Assembly: GCA_937888775.1 (NCBI GenBank)
Contig: CALAQT010000395.1
Coordinates: forward strand, 1-11,078
Direction of reading: 5' to 3'
Length of the DNA stretch: 11,078 bases
Source of the DNA: an uncultured Actinomycetes bacterium
GTDB lineage: Bacteria; Actinomycetota; Thermoleophilia; Solirubrobacterales; Solirubrobacteraceae
Shown: piece after piece, positions 1 through 6,679 of the stretch
How the letters are laid out: each line of letters begins with the position of its first letter
Position numbering within the stretch: the stretch's first letter is position 1
The notes under the pieces: generated by a model
Databases searched by the model: none
Seen by the model: the letters and a program-made list of their open reading frames with translations, nothing else
Told to the model about the DNA's origin: nothing
Translations under genes and position numbers: made by a program

Positions 1-159
1 AATGCGATTGAGGTCCGGCCTTCAACGTCTCGGCGAATCATCCTCCATAGGGTCTAGGTTGCAGCTAAGTTATCGTCGGGGGGCTGCCTTGGTTGGTCCC
101 GGCCGCGCCACCGAGAAGCACCGACCGGGTGAGCGCGCGGCGATGCCGCCGATCGTCGC

Positions 160-1074
160 TCACGCTGCCACGGTGGCCCGCGTCAGCAGATGCTGTGTGA
201 ACCAGTCGACCGCTGCACCGCTTGCGACGTCAAAGCCATCGACGTAGGCGTCGAAGTGTCCGCCGGGCATCATCACGAGTCTCTTGGGTTCGCGGGCTTG
301 CTCGAACGCGGCGATGGCGATCTCGGCCACCGTGAGGTGGTCGTTCTCGGCGACGCACATCAGTAGTGGGGTCGGGCTGATCCACGGCAGGTAGGTGCCA
401 GGTTCGTACTCGGTGAACATCTCAACGCTCCGCAACGTCACCTCGTTGCGCCACGACGGCGCCCGAGCTTCGTTGGTCTCGGTAAACCACGTGTACGAAT
501 CCGGTGTTGGTAGAGCGGAAGGCGCGAGCGGATCCGCGTCGACGACGGGGACCATCGCCGGTGGCTCGCCCCTGAAACGCGCCGCACGGTCGATGTCGAA
601 TTGCGCTTGGAAGCCGGCGATGAAGTCTGCTCGGACGAGCGCGCGAAAGTTCGCGTGCCCGGACGCAAGTGGCACCTGCGCGACGACGCATTTCACGCGA
701 CGATCAATCGCACCCACGGTGAGCACGTGTCCTCCGGAGTAGCTCGACCCCCAGATGCCGATCCGGTCCGCGTCGATCTCCGACCGTGTGGCGGCGTAGG
801 TGATGGCGGTGCGATAGTCACGTACCTGCGCCCACGGATCGATCTCCTGGCGCGGTTCGCCGCCGCTGGCGCCGAAGTTGCGGTTGTCGTAGACCAACGC
901 GGCCAGGCCAGCGTTCGCGAACGCTTCTGCGAAGCGGTCCAGGTACATCTCCTTGACGGCGGAGAACCCATGCGCCATCACGATCGCGGGCGCGGCGCCG
1001 GCCGAACCTTCCGGGGTATACAGCCAGCCGTGCAGCATGACGCCGTCGGCGTCGAACTCAATGTCCTCCCTCAT
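160..1074 (-). CDS. alpha/beta hydrolase (YcjY / X-Pro dipeptidyl-peptidase S15-like)
   Basis: A 304-residue protein with a complete alpha/beta-hydrolase layout. The oxyanion-hole strand reads IVMAHGF (residues 31-37). The nucleophile elbow GIWGSSYSGG (106-115) has Ser111 as the likely nucleophile. The acid is probably Asp245 in ENDHLT, and the catalytic His is His273 in PGGHFDAY. The 140-230 stretch between elbow and acid would form the cap over the active site. No signal peptide is visible, so it is probably a cytoplasmic serine hydrolase acting on an ester, peptide or similar small substrate; the substrate cannot be read from the sequence. The ATG at 1074 is well supported by AGGAG six bases upstream. 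The gene stands alone: nothing is encoded within 700 bases upstream. The family assignment is firm and the specific reaction is unknown. A dienelactone-hydrolase-like or polyketide-hydrolase-like role is equally possible. Confidence 0.93.
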   Translation of the reverse strand: MREDIEFDADGVMLHGWLYTPEGSAGAAPAIVMAHGFSAVKEMYLDRFAEAFANAGLAALVYDNRNFGASGGEPRQEIDPWAQVRDYRTAITYAATRSEIDADRIGIWGSSYSGGHVLTVGAIDRRVKCVVAQVPLASGHANFRALVRADFIAGFQAQFDIDRAARFRGEPPAMVPVVDADPLAPSALPTPDSYTWFTETNEARAPSWRNEVTLRSVEMFTEYEPGTYLPWISPTPLLMCVAENDHLTVAEIAIAAFEQAREPKRLVMMPGGHFDAYVDGFDVASGAAVDWFTQHLLTRATVAA

Positions 1075-1080
1075 CGCTCT

Positions 1081-1085
1081 CTCCT
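1081..1085 (-). promoter_or_regulatory. ribosome binding site of the alpha/beta hydrolase
   Basis: AGGAG on the minus strand lies inside a longer GAGGAGAGA purine run, six bases before the ATG at 1074. It fixes the start of the hydrolase gene. Confidence 0.8.
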
Positions 1086-1115
1086 CGTTGGGAAACGGCA
1101 GGAAGATACGGCCTT

Positions 1116-1129
1116 GCCTCGGTCGAGGC
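1116..1129. promoter_or_regulatory. short dyad upstream of the hydrolase, possible operator
   Basis: GCCTCG, two bases, then CGAGGC form a perfect 6-bp inverted repeat 42 bases upstream of the hydrolase start codon. The place suits a repressor operator, but six-base arms are common by chance in DNA this GC-rich, and no regulator gene is adjacent. Confidence 0.2.
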
Positions 1130-1189
1130 TAGCCCATCTGTGAATCCAGAGCCACTGCACGTTCCGACTATCAGCAATTGTCTGAGGCC

Positions 1190-1208
1190 AAAAAAAAGCG
1201 CTGCGCGC
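1190..1208 (-). terminator. possible intrinsic terminator, minus strand
   Basis: Read on the minus strand, GCGC-GCA-GCGC is followed directly by eight T residues. The stem has only four pairs, all G-C, but the T-run is the longest homopolymer in the window and is unusual in this base composition. It would stop minus-strand transcripts arriving from the right before they enter the hydrolase gene. The nearest supported minus-strand gene upstream ends more than 600 bases away (1835), so its client is unclear. Confidence 0.35.
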
Positions 1209-1682
1209 GTGAATGTCTTCCGTGATGTCGTCTCGGCGCGACGCTCCTTGCCAGCCACCGCCGCTGGGCCGGCAGTCAAGAACGGCCCGAACAGGCCAGC
1301 GCAGCGGGCCGCCCGCGGTGTCCTTGACTGCCCCGAAACTGCGGAACTACCACGGACATCGCGCAGGCCGAAGTTTCGGGATCGAGCGCGACTGCCATGG
1401 AGGATCGGCGGAGGCAACCACGGCCAGTCGGCAAGCCCGCAGCCCCGGATGCCTCCCGCCGACCCGACGACTCGACAGCCTCGGCCGCGCTCGGTTTCGC
1501 CCAAGTGCAGTCACGCCATCCGAGGCGAATCGAGGTGCCCCCCCGTGGTGTACCGCAGTCACACCGCCTCGAGCCCGCCGCGTCGCACGGTGAGGTCTAC
1601 GGTCCCGGCGTCACCGGTCTCAGAAGGGATCGACCACCGGACATTCGTGACGGCCGTTCGGACCGTCGTACTCCGGTCGGGA

Positions 1683-1718
1683 GCGCGTCGCAAATGCCCA
1701 ACGCTCACTGCGACGCGC
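1683..1718. repeat. 10-bp perfect inverted repeat, GTCGCA/TGCGAC core (hairpin 1)
   Basis: GCGCGTCGCA (1683-1692) and TGCGACGCGC (1709-1718) are perfect reverse complements with a 16-base loop. No T-run follows on either strand, so it is not a standard intrinsic terminator. It shares its GTCGCA/TGCGAC core with the second dyad 31 bases to the right, which suggests a binding-site pair or a structured RNA end downstream of the HD-GYP gene. Confidence 0.5.
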
Positions 1719-1749
1719 GGAACTTTATAACGACCGACCCGTGCTCGGT

Positions 1750-1764
1750 GTCGCATTTTGCGAC
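1750..1764. repeat. GTCGCA-TTT-TGCGAC dyad (hairpin 2)
   Basis: GTCGCA (1750-1755), a TTT spacer and TGCGAC (1759-1764) make a perfect compact dyad, 71 bases beyond the stop codon of the HD-GYP gene. Its arms repeat the core of hairpin 1. It could act as a hairpin at the 3' end of the minus-strand transcript or as a protein-binding palindrome. Between the two dyads lies the locally AT-rich sequence AACTTTATAAC. Confidence 0.45.
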
Positions 1765-1834
1765 GAGCTACAGCGAGCGATGCCGGTAGCGCATGGGCTA
1801 CGCCGCGCGAGGGTCACGCCGGGCGGCGCAGGCG

Positions 1835-2593
1835 TTACGCGACGGTCGATGCTAGCTGCGGAGCGCGCCGGACTGACGCGCGAACGAATCCGTGGACGAC
1901 GGTAGCGTCGAATTGGGTGCCCGCGCAGCGAAGCAACTCCAGGATGGCGCCGTCGTGATCCCGCGCAGGCGTATGCGGGCGTTCGCCAGTCATGGCTACA
2001 TACGCCTCGGCCACAGCGACGATCCGCGCCTCCAACGGGATTTCCTCGTCGTGAAGGCCCTGGGGATATCCGCCGCCATCCACGCGCTCCCGGCGACTCA
2101 AGACCCAATCTCGGATGTCGTCAAAGCTGGCGTCGCTGAGAACGGCAGCACCGAGCTCCGGCTGACGACGGACCTCGACCCACTCCTCGCGCGTGAGCGG
2201 ACCGCGCTTGCTAAGGATCTCAGAGGGGATCTGATCGCGCCCCACATCGCAGATCATCGCCGCCAGCCTCACCCTGGCGATCTGTGCCTCGCAAAGACCA
2301 AGCTCGCGAGCCGTCAGCTCGGCAAGATGCCCCACAAAGCGACGCCCGCGGGGGCGGTAACCGAGAGTCGCTAACTCGCTCCGCTCCGCCCCGCATCGGT
2401 CGCACACGAGCACCAGGCGCAATTGGCCTCGCCCCCGCAGGTACCGACATGCGCCGCTGTGCGGTCCCGAGTGATCACACGCCATACACCTCCATCGCTT
2501 GGCGACGTTCCCGCCTCGCGAAAAGGGGCGCAATCCTGGACGGATTGCCAGCAATCCCTCCAGGCGGTCGCTCTCAGACGACCCTGCGATCAA
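1835..2593 (-). CDS. zinc-ribbon protein with degenerate HD-GYP domain
   Basis: A 252-residue protein. Residues 36-67 form a probable zinc ribbon (CMAC at 36-39, a further Cys49, CDRC at 64-67). Residues from about 86 onward follow the HD-GYP domain used in cyclic-di-GMP phosphodiesterases: EILSKRGPLTREEW (125-138), GGYP (174-177), EIPLEARIVAVAEAY (184-198), AGTQFDATVV (224-233). The catalytic metal ligands are missing: the HD pair is Cys115-Asp116, the usual RRHPE is RRQPE, and the usual HHHER is SRRER. It is therefore probably a non-enzymatic sensor or binding protein rather than an active phosphodiesterase. The listed start is TTG; an in-frame stop lies immediately before it and no ribosome binding site is evident. 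The ATG at 2485 follows a GGAGG, but starting there would drop the first zinc-binding Cys. The fold is firm; the loss of activity is inferred from residues. Confidence 0.85.
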   Translation of the reverse strand: MIAGSSESDRLEGLLAIRPGLRPFSRGGNVAKRWRCMACDHSGPHSGACRYLRGRGQLRLVLVCDRCGAERSELATLGYRPRGRRFVGHLAELTARELGLCEAQIARVRLAAMICDVGRDQIPSEILSKRGPLTREEWVEVRRQPELGAAVLSDASFDDIRDWVLSRRERVDGGGYPQGLHDEEIPLEARIVAVAEAYVAMTGERPHTPARDHDGAILELLRCAGTQFDATVVHGFVRASVRRAPQLASTVA

Positions 2594-3481
2594 TCAGGAG
2601 CCGCAGCCAGCTGCCTCCTCCCATTGAGGAACGCCGGGCAGCGTCAGCCGCCTACGCGGTCGCCGCTCCTCGGAACGCCCCGAATAGGAGCAGCGGAGCA
2701 CTCACCGGGATCGTTGACAATCGTCTCGGTTGAGGATCCACCACCGCACGCGGCGTCGCCGGCGCGCGATCGCCTGCCCGCAGGCCGCCGACCGTCGCAG
2801 ATAGCTTGTACGCATAGTTTTCGCACCAACGGGTGCTATACGGACGCCACGATCGATCGACTAGGCGCCCCGGCAACAAGGCGTATCCGAGCCGGCGCGC
2901 GAGCCCGCCCGGTAAGCGGAGCGGCTGCCGTTGGCCCTCTCGTCCGCTCGATTCGCTCGGCGACGATCTGCTCGGCGGCAAGATCAAGCCAGTGTCGAAG
3001 GCGCCACCGGACCATCGGGGACCTTGCAAGCACGCACCGCTAACCGGTCCGACGCTAGCTGCCACGTATGCTCGGCCCTCTTCAGCAAGCAGCTAGGCCA
3101 ATTCGGTCGGCTTTCGCTATCGCCCAATCTCGAGCGTCCGGCTGCCGCGGTCGCGCGATCGCTTTCCTCCTCCGGGCGCCTCGCTTTGCGCGATCGCGTT
3201 GGCGACGAGGCAGGCGCCGGCGTCGCCCGTCGCCGGCACTACGCAGGAACGCCGCGAGCGTCGAGCGTGTCGGAGCCGGTCGAACGGCTGCCTCTGGGCG
3301 AATGCGGAAGCCACGAGCGACCCTCAGTGGCGAGCGAGATCCTCACGGGCGCTTACCGGAAGGCGCGCGCTGCGCACGCCAATGATCCGCTGCAATTCGT
3401 ATTCGCCTTGCTCGTCTTCTCTTCGCGTGGGCGAGAGAGGAGCGGAGAACGTGACCATGCCAGCCGGCCACGCATGCGTGA
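2594..3481. other. 888-base gap without a supported gene
   Basis: The frames here are low-complexity Arg/Ser/Pro/Ala reading frames with no recognisable domain, ribosome binding site or codon bias. A plus-strand frame near 3320-3500 contains the protein-like stretch NDPLQFVFALLVFSSRG, but it has no supported start and overlaps the end of the oxidoreductase gene. Small palindromes occur, such as CACGCATGCGTG at 3469-3480 next to the oxidoreductase stop. I see no promoter or terminator that I would defend. Confidence 0.6.
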
Positions 3482-4981
3482 TCATCGCTCGCGCAGGTAG
3501 CCGTGCTCGCAGAGCGTGTGAATCACGTGTCGCTCGTCTGCGGCGAGCGTCTGCAGACCCGCGCTGAGCGCTCGAACCTCCGCGGCTGCTTCGCGCTCCA
3601 GTCGCTGCACGGCCATCAGCTGCCGGTTCTCAAGGTCGAGCAGCCGCGCATGCAGTACCGCTTCGGTGATCACCGCTTCTGTTTGCGCAGCTAACGCTCC
3701 GTTGCACCCCAGCGCCACGGGTGCTCGGATCGCCAGCCCGCTGGTGTGGGCCGGCAGCTGTTCGTGCACCGACGGGTCCCAGGCTGCGATCCGGCGGGCC
3801 AGCGTTTTGCCGACCGCTCGCCCTGGGGGCCACCACATACAGCGGGTGGATGGCTCGGGCGTCCCGATCGGGTTCTCGGCCAACCATTGGTCGCGCTGTC
3901 CGGTGAGCAGTACGCCGGTGATCTCGACGGCATCGGGACCGATCCCCGGCCCGGCGGCGCCTGCGTGCCTGCACGCGGCCGTGATCGCCGCGACTGCGGC
4001 GTCGGCCTGTTGCGCCGATAGCGCGCTGTGCTCGAGTGCCCCGGCGATGCAGCCGCCGGCTGCCCAGACGACGTCGCTGCCACACACCTTCAACGATTCG
4101 TCGACTGCGACAAAGCCGGCATGATCGCTCGCCACTCCCGCGATGTTCGGGCCGAGCATCACTGGCAACGAGATCAGCCGCTGGAACTCCCGCGCCACGC
4201 CGGCGCCGATCCGCACGCGAGCCGGATCCGTCGGCTTGCCAATCAGCGCGGTGGCCTCATCCTCCGCTCGTTCGGGAACGATGATCAAGTCGGCGACGGT
4301 CATCGGTGGGGCACCGCGCTCGGGCGCGTCAACCAGCTCGACACCCGTGATCGTCTCCACGCCGGCGCGCTCGAGCTCTTCAGCGACGGCATGCGAGGCG
4401 GCGGACCCGAGCGCGCCAAGCAGCCGCTCCTCCGCCGTGATAAGCGTGATGCCGGCATCCGTGCCGGCCGCTGACCAGGCGAGAACCAACGCGAGCTCAT
4501 ACGCCGGCACCGACCAGCGGGCACCGCGCGGGACAGCGACCGCGACGCTCGCGACCTTCCCAGCCGCGATCTGCCGGATGATCTCGTCGAGGAAGCTCGG
4601 ATCTCCACCGCGCTCCCACAGATACCCCTGGGTCAGCGGCCGTTTGGATCGTTCGCCGCACGCGAGCAGCAGGTAGTCGAACTCAACGGTCTCGCCGTCG
4701 CGCGTGAGCAAGCACCGCTCGGACTCGCGCACGACCTCAGCGCGATCCCTTACCCAGGTCGCCCCGGTCTCGGCGACCAGATCGGCTACCTTGATGCCGC
4801 GCTCGCGAGCGGGGCGGAACAGCGAGTCGCGGTGCATCGGCCGGTAGCGAAACTCCCGGTCGGGCGCGACCAGCCGTAGATCAACGCTCGCGCCGAGCGC
4901 ATCGCGCGCCGACAGCAGGGCCTCGAGCCCCGCTGTACCCGCCCCCACGATGCAAACCACTGGTCTGGCCACAGACCGCAA
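3482..4981 (-). CDS. FAD/NAD(P)-dependent oxidoreductase (sulfide:quinone reductase / NDH-2-like) with helical C-terminal tail
   Basis: A 499-residue flavoprotein. It opens with a dinucleotide-binding strand VVCIVGAGTAGLEAL (8-22, GxGxxG at 13-18), followed by FDYLLLACGER (101-111), the usual ATG-type strand. The region around 144-185 resembles the second nucleotide-binding fold. VVWAAGGCIAGALEHSALSAQQADAAVAAI (304-333) matches the C-terminal FAD-binding motif, except that the usual Asp of AAGD is Gly310. Residues about 440-490 are Leu/Glu/Arg-rich and likely form a coiled coil that ordinary family members lack. No signal peptide or membrane segment is evident. The fold suggests electron transfer from NAD(P)H or sulfide to an acceptor; redox cysteines are not placed clearly enough to choose. 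The start is TTG at 4981 directly after an in-frame stop, or GTG at 4972; neither has a good ribosome binding site. The gene stands alone. Confidence 0.88.
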   Translation of the reverse strand: MRSVARPVVCIVGAGTAGLEALLSARDALGASVDLRLVAPDREFRYRPMHRDSLFRPARERGIKVADLVAETGATWVRDRAEVVRESERCLLTRDGETVEFDYLLLACGERSKRPLTQGYLWERGGDPSFLDEIIRQIAAGKVASVAVAVPRGARWSVPAYELALVLAWSAAGTDAGITLITAEERLLGALGSAASHAVAEELERAGVETITGVELVDAPERGAPPMTVADLIIVPERAEDEATALIGKPTDPARVRIGAGVAREFQRLISLPVMLGPNIAGVASDHAGFVAVDESLKVCGSDVVWAAGGCIAGALEHSALSAQQADAAVAAITAACRHAGAAGPGIGPDAVEITGVLLTGQRDQWLAENPIGTPEPSTRCMWWPPGRAVGKTLARRIAAWDPSVHEQLPAHTSGLAIRAPVALGCNGALAAQTEAVITEAVLHARLLDLENRQLMAVQRLEREAAAEVRALSAGLQTLAADERHVIHTLCEHGYLRER

Positions 4982-5982
4982 TCATTACGCACGGATTCGA
5001 CTGCTCCATCCGTAGTGGCACGCACGCATCGGAGGTATCTCCGGTTCTCGGACGGGCAGTCAGGCGCGACGCCGGCCGCGGCCGCGGCGGAGAGCAGGTC
5101 CCGCGCCACGCGGTCGCACTCGCGCGCCCGGTGCTGTGACCGCGACCGAGGCGGTCGTCGCCGCCCGGCTCTCGAAGCATGCCCTTCATAGTCCAGGCCG
5201 TAGCCGCGGCATCGAAAGCTGCCGCGACCGGGCGGAGGCGCAAGCACCGAGCCCGACGCTTGCCGCCTGGTCGACGCCGCTGCCTCCACGCGAGAGCGTC
5301 CCGCGACCTCGGTCCGGTGGTCAGCGCCAGCAGCGTGGGCGTGACCGCTTGAGCCCGGCGTAATCCAGCAAGCCCGTTCGCGTTGAGTCGCGTGTTGGAA
5401 GGTGCACCACCGTCGCGATAGCCCGCTCCGGGTCTCACCGCCACGAGCATCTCAAACGTAGCTCGACTACCCTGAGCCTTGCGCGGAACCGCGCATCTCG
5501 CGGGTGAGTGCTTTCACGATCTGGGTGCTCTCACACCGAACGACTCCTATGGCGACACGGCGATCGCGCCGGTCCGGTGCGCCTGGCGCCGTGCCGGACG
5601 ATCGTGATTGCCCGCGGGGGGCGCATAGGCGCCGGCGCTCGCGCGGCTGCCTTTGTCCGCAACCGGCAGCGCGACCGCCGGCAGCGCGGCTGCTGCTCTC
5701 GTGCTTGCAACATCCGGGTCCCTGGCAAGCACCGGGCGCGCCGAGCCGGGCCGTGGAGCGCTCGCCGACGCCGAGCGCGCTTTCCGCGCACAGGAGGTGC
5801 GTCGCCGGCGTGGCAGAGATGCTCGTGCTGGCAACGAAGCGGGACTCATGGGCAGCGGCCGGCGCCGCCCAAGCGCTGGTCGCTTGTGCTGCCCGAGCGG
5901 ACGACGGCTGACCGAAGGATGCGGTGCGCTCCCCTCGAGTGGGCGGGGGCGGCGTGGTTGTCGCCGTCGACTTGGCAGAGCC
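4982..5982. other. 1001-base gap with a dispersed repeat, no supported gene
   Basis: This gap separates the divergent oxidoreductase (-) and DUF1801 (+) genes, so it should contain promoters for both, but I cannot identify convincing -35/-10 pairs. Long frames on the minus strand (to 5450 and beyond) are Arg/Ala-rich and unrecognisable. The frame of the DUF1801 gene is open leftward to about 5653 but loses any family resemblance before 5983. Repeat copy A lies at 5497-5613. Confidence 0.6.
5497..5613. repeat. dispersed repeat copy A
   Basis: Aligns without gaps to 10299-10415 in the same orientation. By hand count 91 of 117 bases match (about 78%), and the left 70 bases match at 63 positions (90%). 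The identical block CGACTCCTATGGCGACAC starts at 5541. In the plus strand both copies read AFTIWVL...RTTPMAT; in the minus strand both read VAIGVVR..STQ.VKAL.RE. Neither frame is part of a recognisable gene. It ends abruptly on the left at 5497. Confidence 0.8.
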
Positions 5983-6402
5983 ATGCCGGACGGAGCGCCG
6001 TTCGCTCGGGTCAACGCGACATCCTTCGTAGACTGCGTGGCGGTGTCCGCCGACGAGGTTGACGAGTATCTGCGGGGTGTCGATGAGCCGAAGCGCAGCA
6101 CGCTTCAGGCATTGCGCCGCACCATTCTTGAGATCGTCCCAGACGCCGATCAGGTGATCTCGTACCGCGTCCCCGCGTTCCGGGTACGCGGTCAGACGGT
6201 CGCCGGCTTTGCGGCGTTCAAGGATCATCTGAGTTATCTGCCGTTCAGCGGCTCCGTCCTCGCGCAGCTGGCCGATGAGCTCAAGGGCTACACGATGACC
6301 AAGAGTGCCCTCCACTTCCCTGTCGACCGTCCGCTGCCGAAGACGGTCGTGAAGAAACTGATCGCGGTGCGTCTCGGGGAGGTCCGCCCGGGCTCCCGCT
6401 AG
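5983..6402 (+). CDS. DUF1801 domain protein (YdhG / Fra-like fold)
   Basis: A 139-residue protein whose residues 24-130 match the DUF1801 (YdhG-like) family. The hallmarks are VDEYLRGVDEPKR (26-38), the helix LQALRRTILEIVPDADQVISYRVPAF (41-66), and FAAFKDHLSYLPFSGSVL (76-93), followed by KSALHFPVDRPLP and a C-terminal basic helix. Related domains occur in an iron-chaperone-like protein of Bacillus (Fra) and in many uncharacterised small proteins; the biochemical role in this organism is unknown. The protein is soluble, with no signal peptide. The ATG at 5983 has only a weak GGCAGAG upstream. A GTG at 6043 would give a protein beginning right at the domain and is a reasonable alternative. An intrinsic terminator follows about 140 bases after the stop. 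Confidence 0.85.
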   Translation: MPDGAPFARVNATSFVDCVAVSADEVDEYLRGVDEPKRSTLQALRRTILEIVPDADQVISYRVPAFRVRGQTVAGFAAFKDHLSYLPFSGSVLAQLADELKGYTMTKSALHFPVDRPLPKTVVKKLIAVRLGEVRPGSR

Positions 6403-6539
6403 CCGCGCGACCTGGGATATCTGTGCTCGGGGATTGACGCGAGTGGCAACGGCGCCGACCGGCTGGCACTCCGCGCCTTTCGGGTTCCCCGTGCCGCGCG
6501 TTGGGGGTCTAGCGGTCGAGCACGGTCGAGTACCGCCGC

Positions 6540-6558
6540 AGCCCGAAAGCGGGTTTTT
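6540..6558 (+). terminator. intrinsic terminator downstream of the DUF1801 gene
   Basis: AGCCCG-AAAG-CGGGTTTTT: CCCG (6542-6545) pairs with CGGG (6550-6553) across an AAAG loop, is extended by a G-U and an A-U pair, and is followed by a run of five T. It is oriented for plus-strand transcripts and lies in the convergent gap between the DUF1801 gene and the serine hydrolase. The reverse strand has no T-run, so it serves the plus strand only. Confidence 0.7.
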
Positions 6559-6679
6559 CCGGCCGCGAGCGGCGGAGTTCAGCGTCAGGTGTTCGGGAGG
6601 ACGTCGCGCCCGGCCGGCCGATGATCGCGGTGCTCCCTGAAGGAACGGGAGGGGATGTACGAAGCGAGCGGCGTCGCAG

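Larger units (their letters stand above)
1075..1834. other. 760-base gap without a supported gene
   Basis: I recognise no protein here. The open frames on both strands are rich in Arg, Pro and Ser, as expected for out-of-frame GC-rich DNA. The best candidate is a minus-strand frame from 1756 to 1559 (65 codons, ATG start). It has a stretch reading VRTAVTNVRWSIPSETG and mostly G/C-ending codons, but no ribosome binding site and no recognisable family. The gap also holds a possible operator near 1116, a possible terminator at 1190-1208 and two related hairpins at 1683-1764. Confidence 0.6.

Noticed and set aside
2714..2719. TTGACA resembling a -35 promoter element
   Set aside because: No acceptable -10 box lies 16-18 bases downstream and no plus-strand gene follows.
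3293..3306. TCTGGGCGAATGCG, an inverted 14-base match to 10405-10418 at the edge of repeat copy B
   Set aside because: An isolated 14-base match is expected by chance in 11 kb of GC-rich DNA, and similarity stops right after it.
3469..3480. CACGCATGCGTG perfect palindrome at the end of the oxidoreductase gene
   Set aside because: A single 12-base palindrome without a repeat elsewhere is within chance expectation and has no obvious role there.
4881..5450. A 189-codon minus-strand frame upstream of the oxidoreductase
   Set aside because: It overlaps the oxidoreductase start by 100 bases, shows no recognisable family or ribosome binding site, and is basic and low in complexity.
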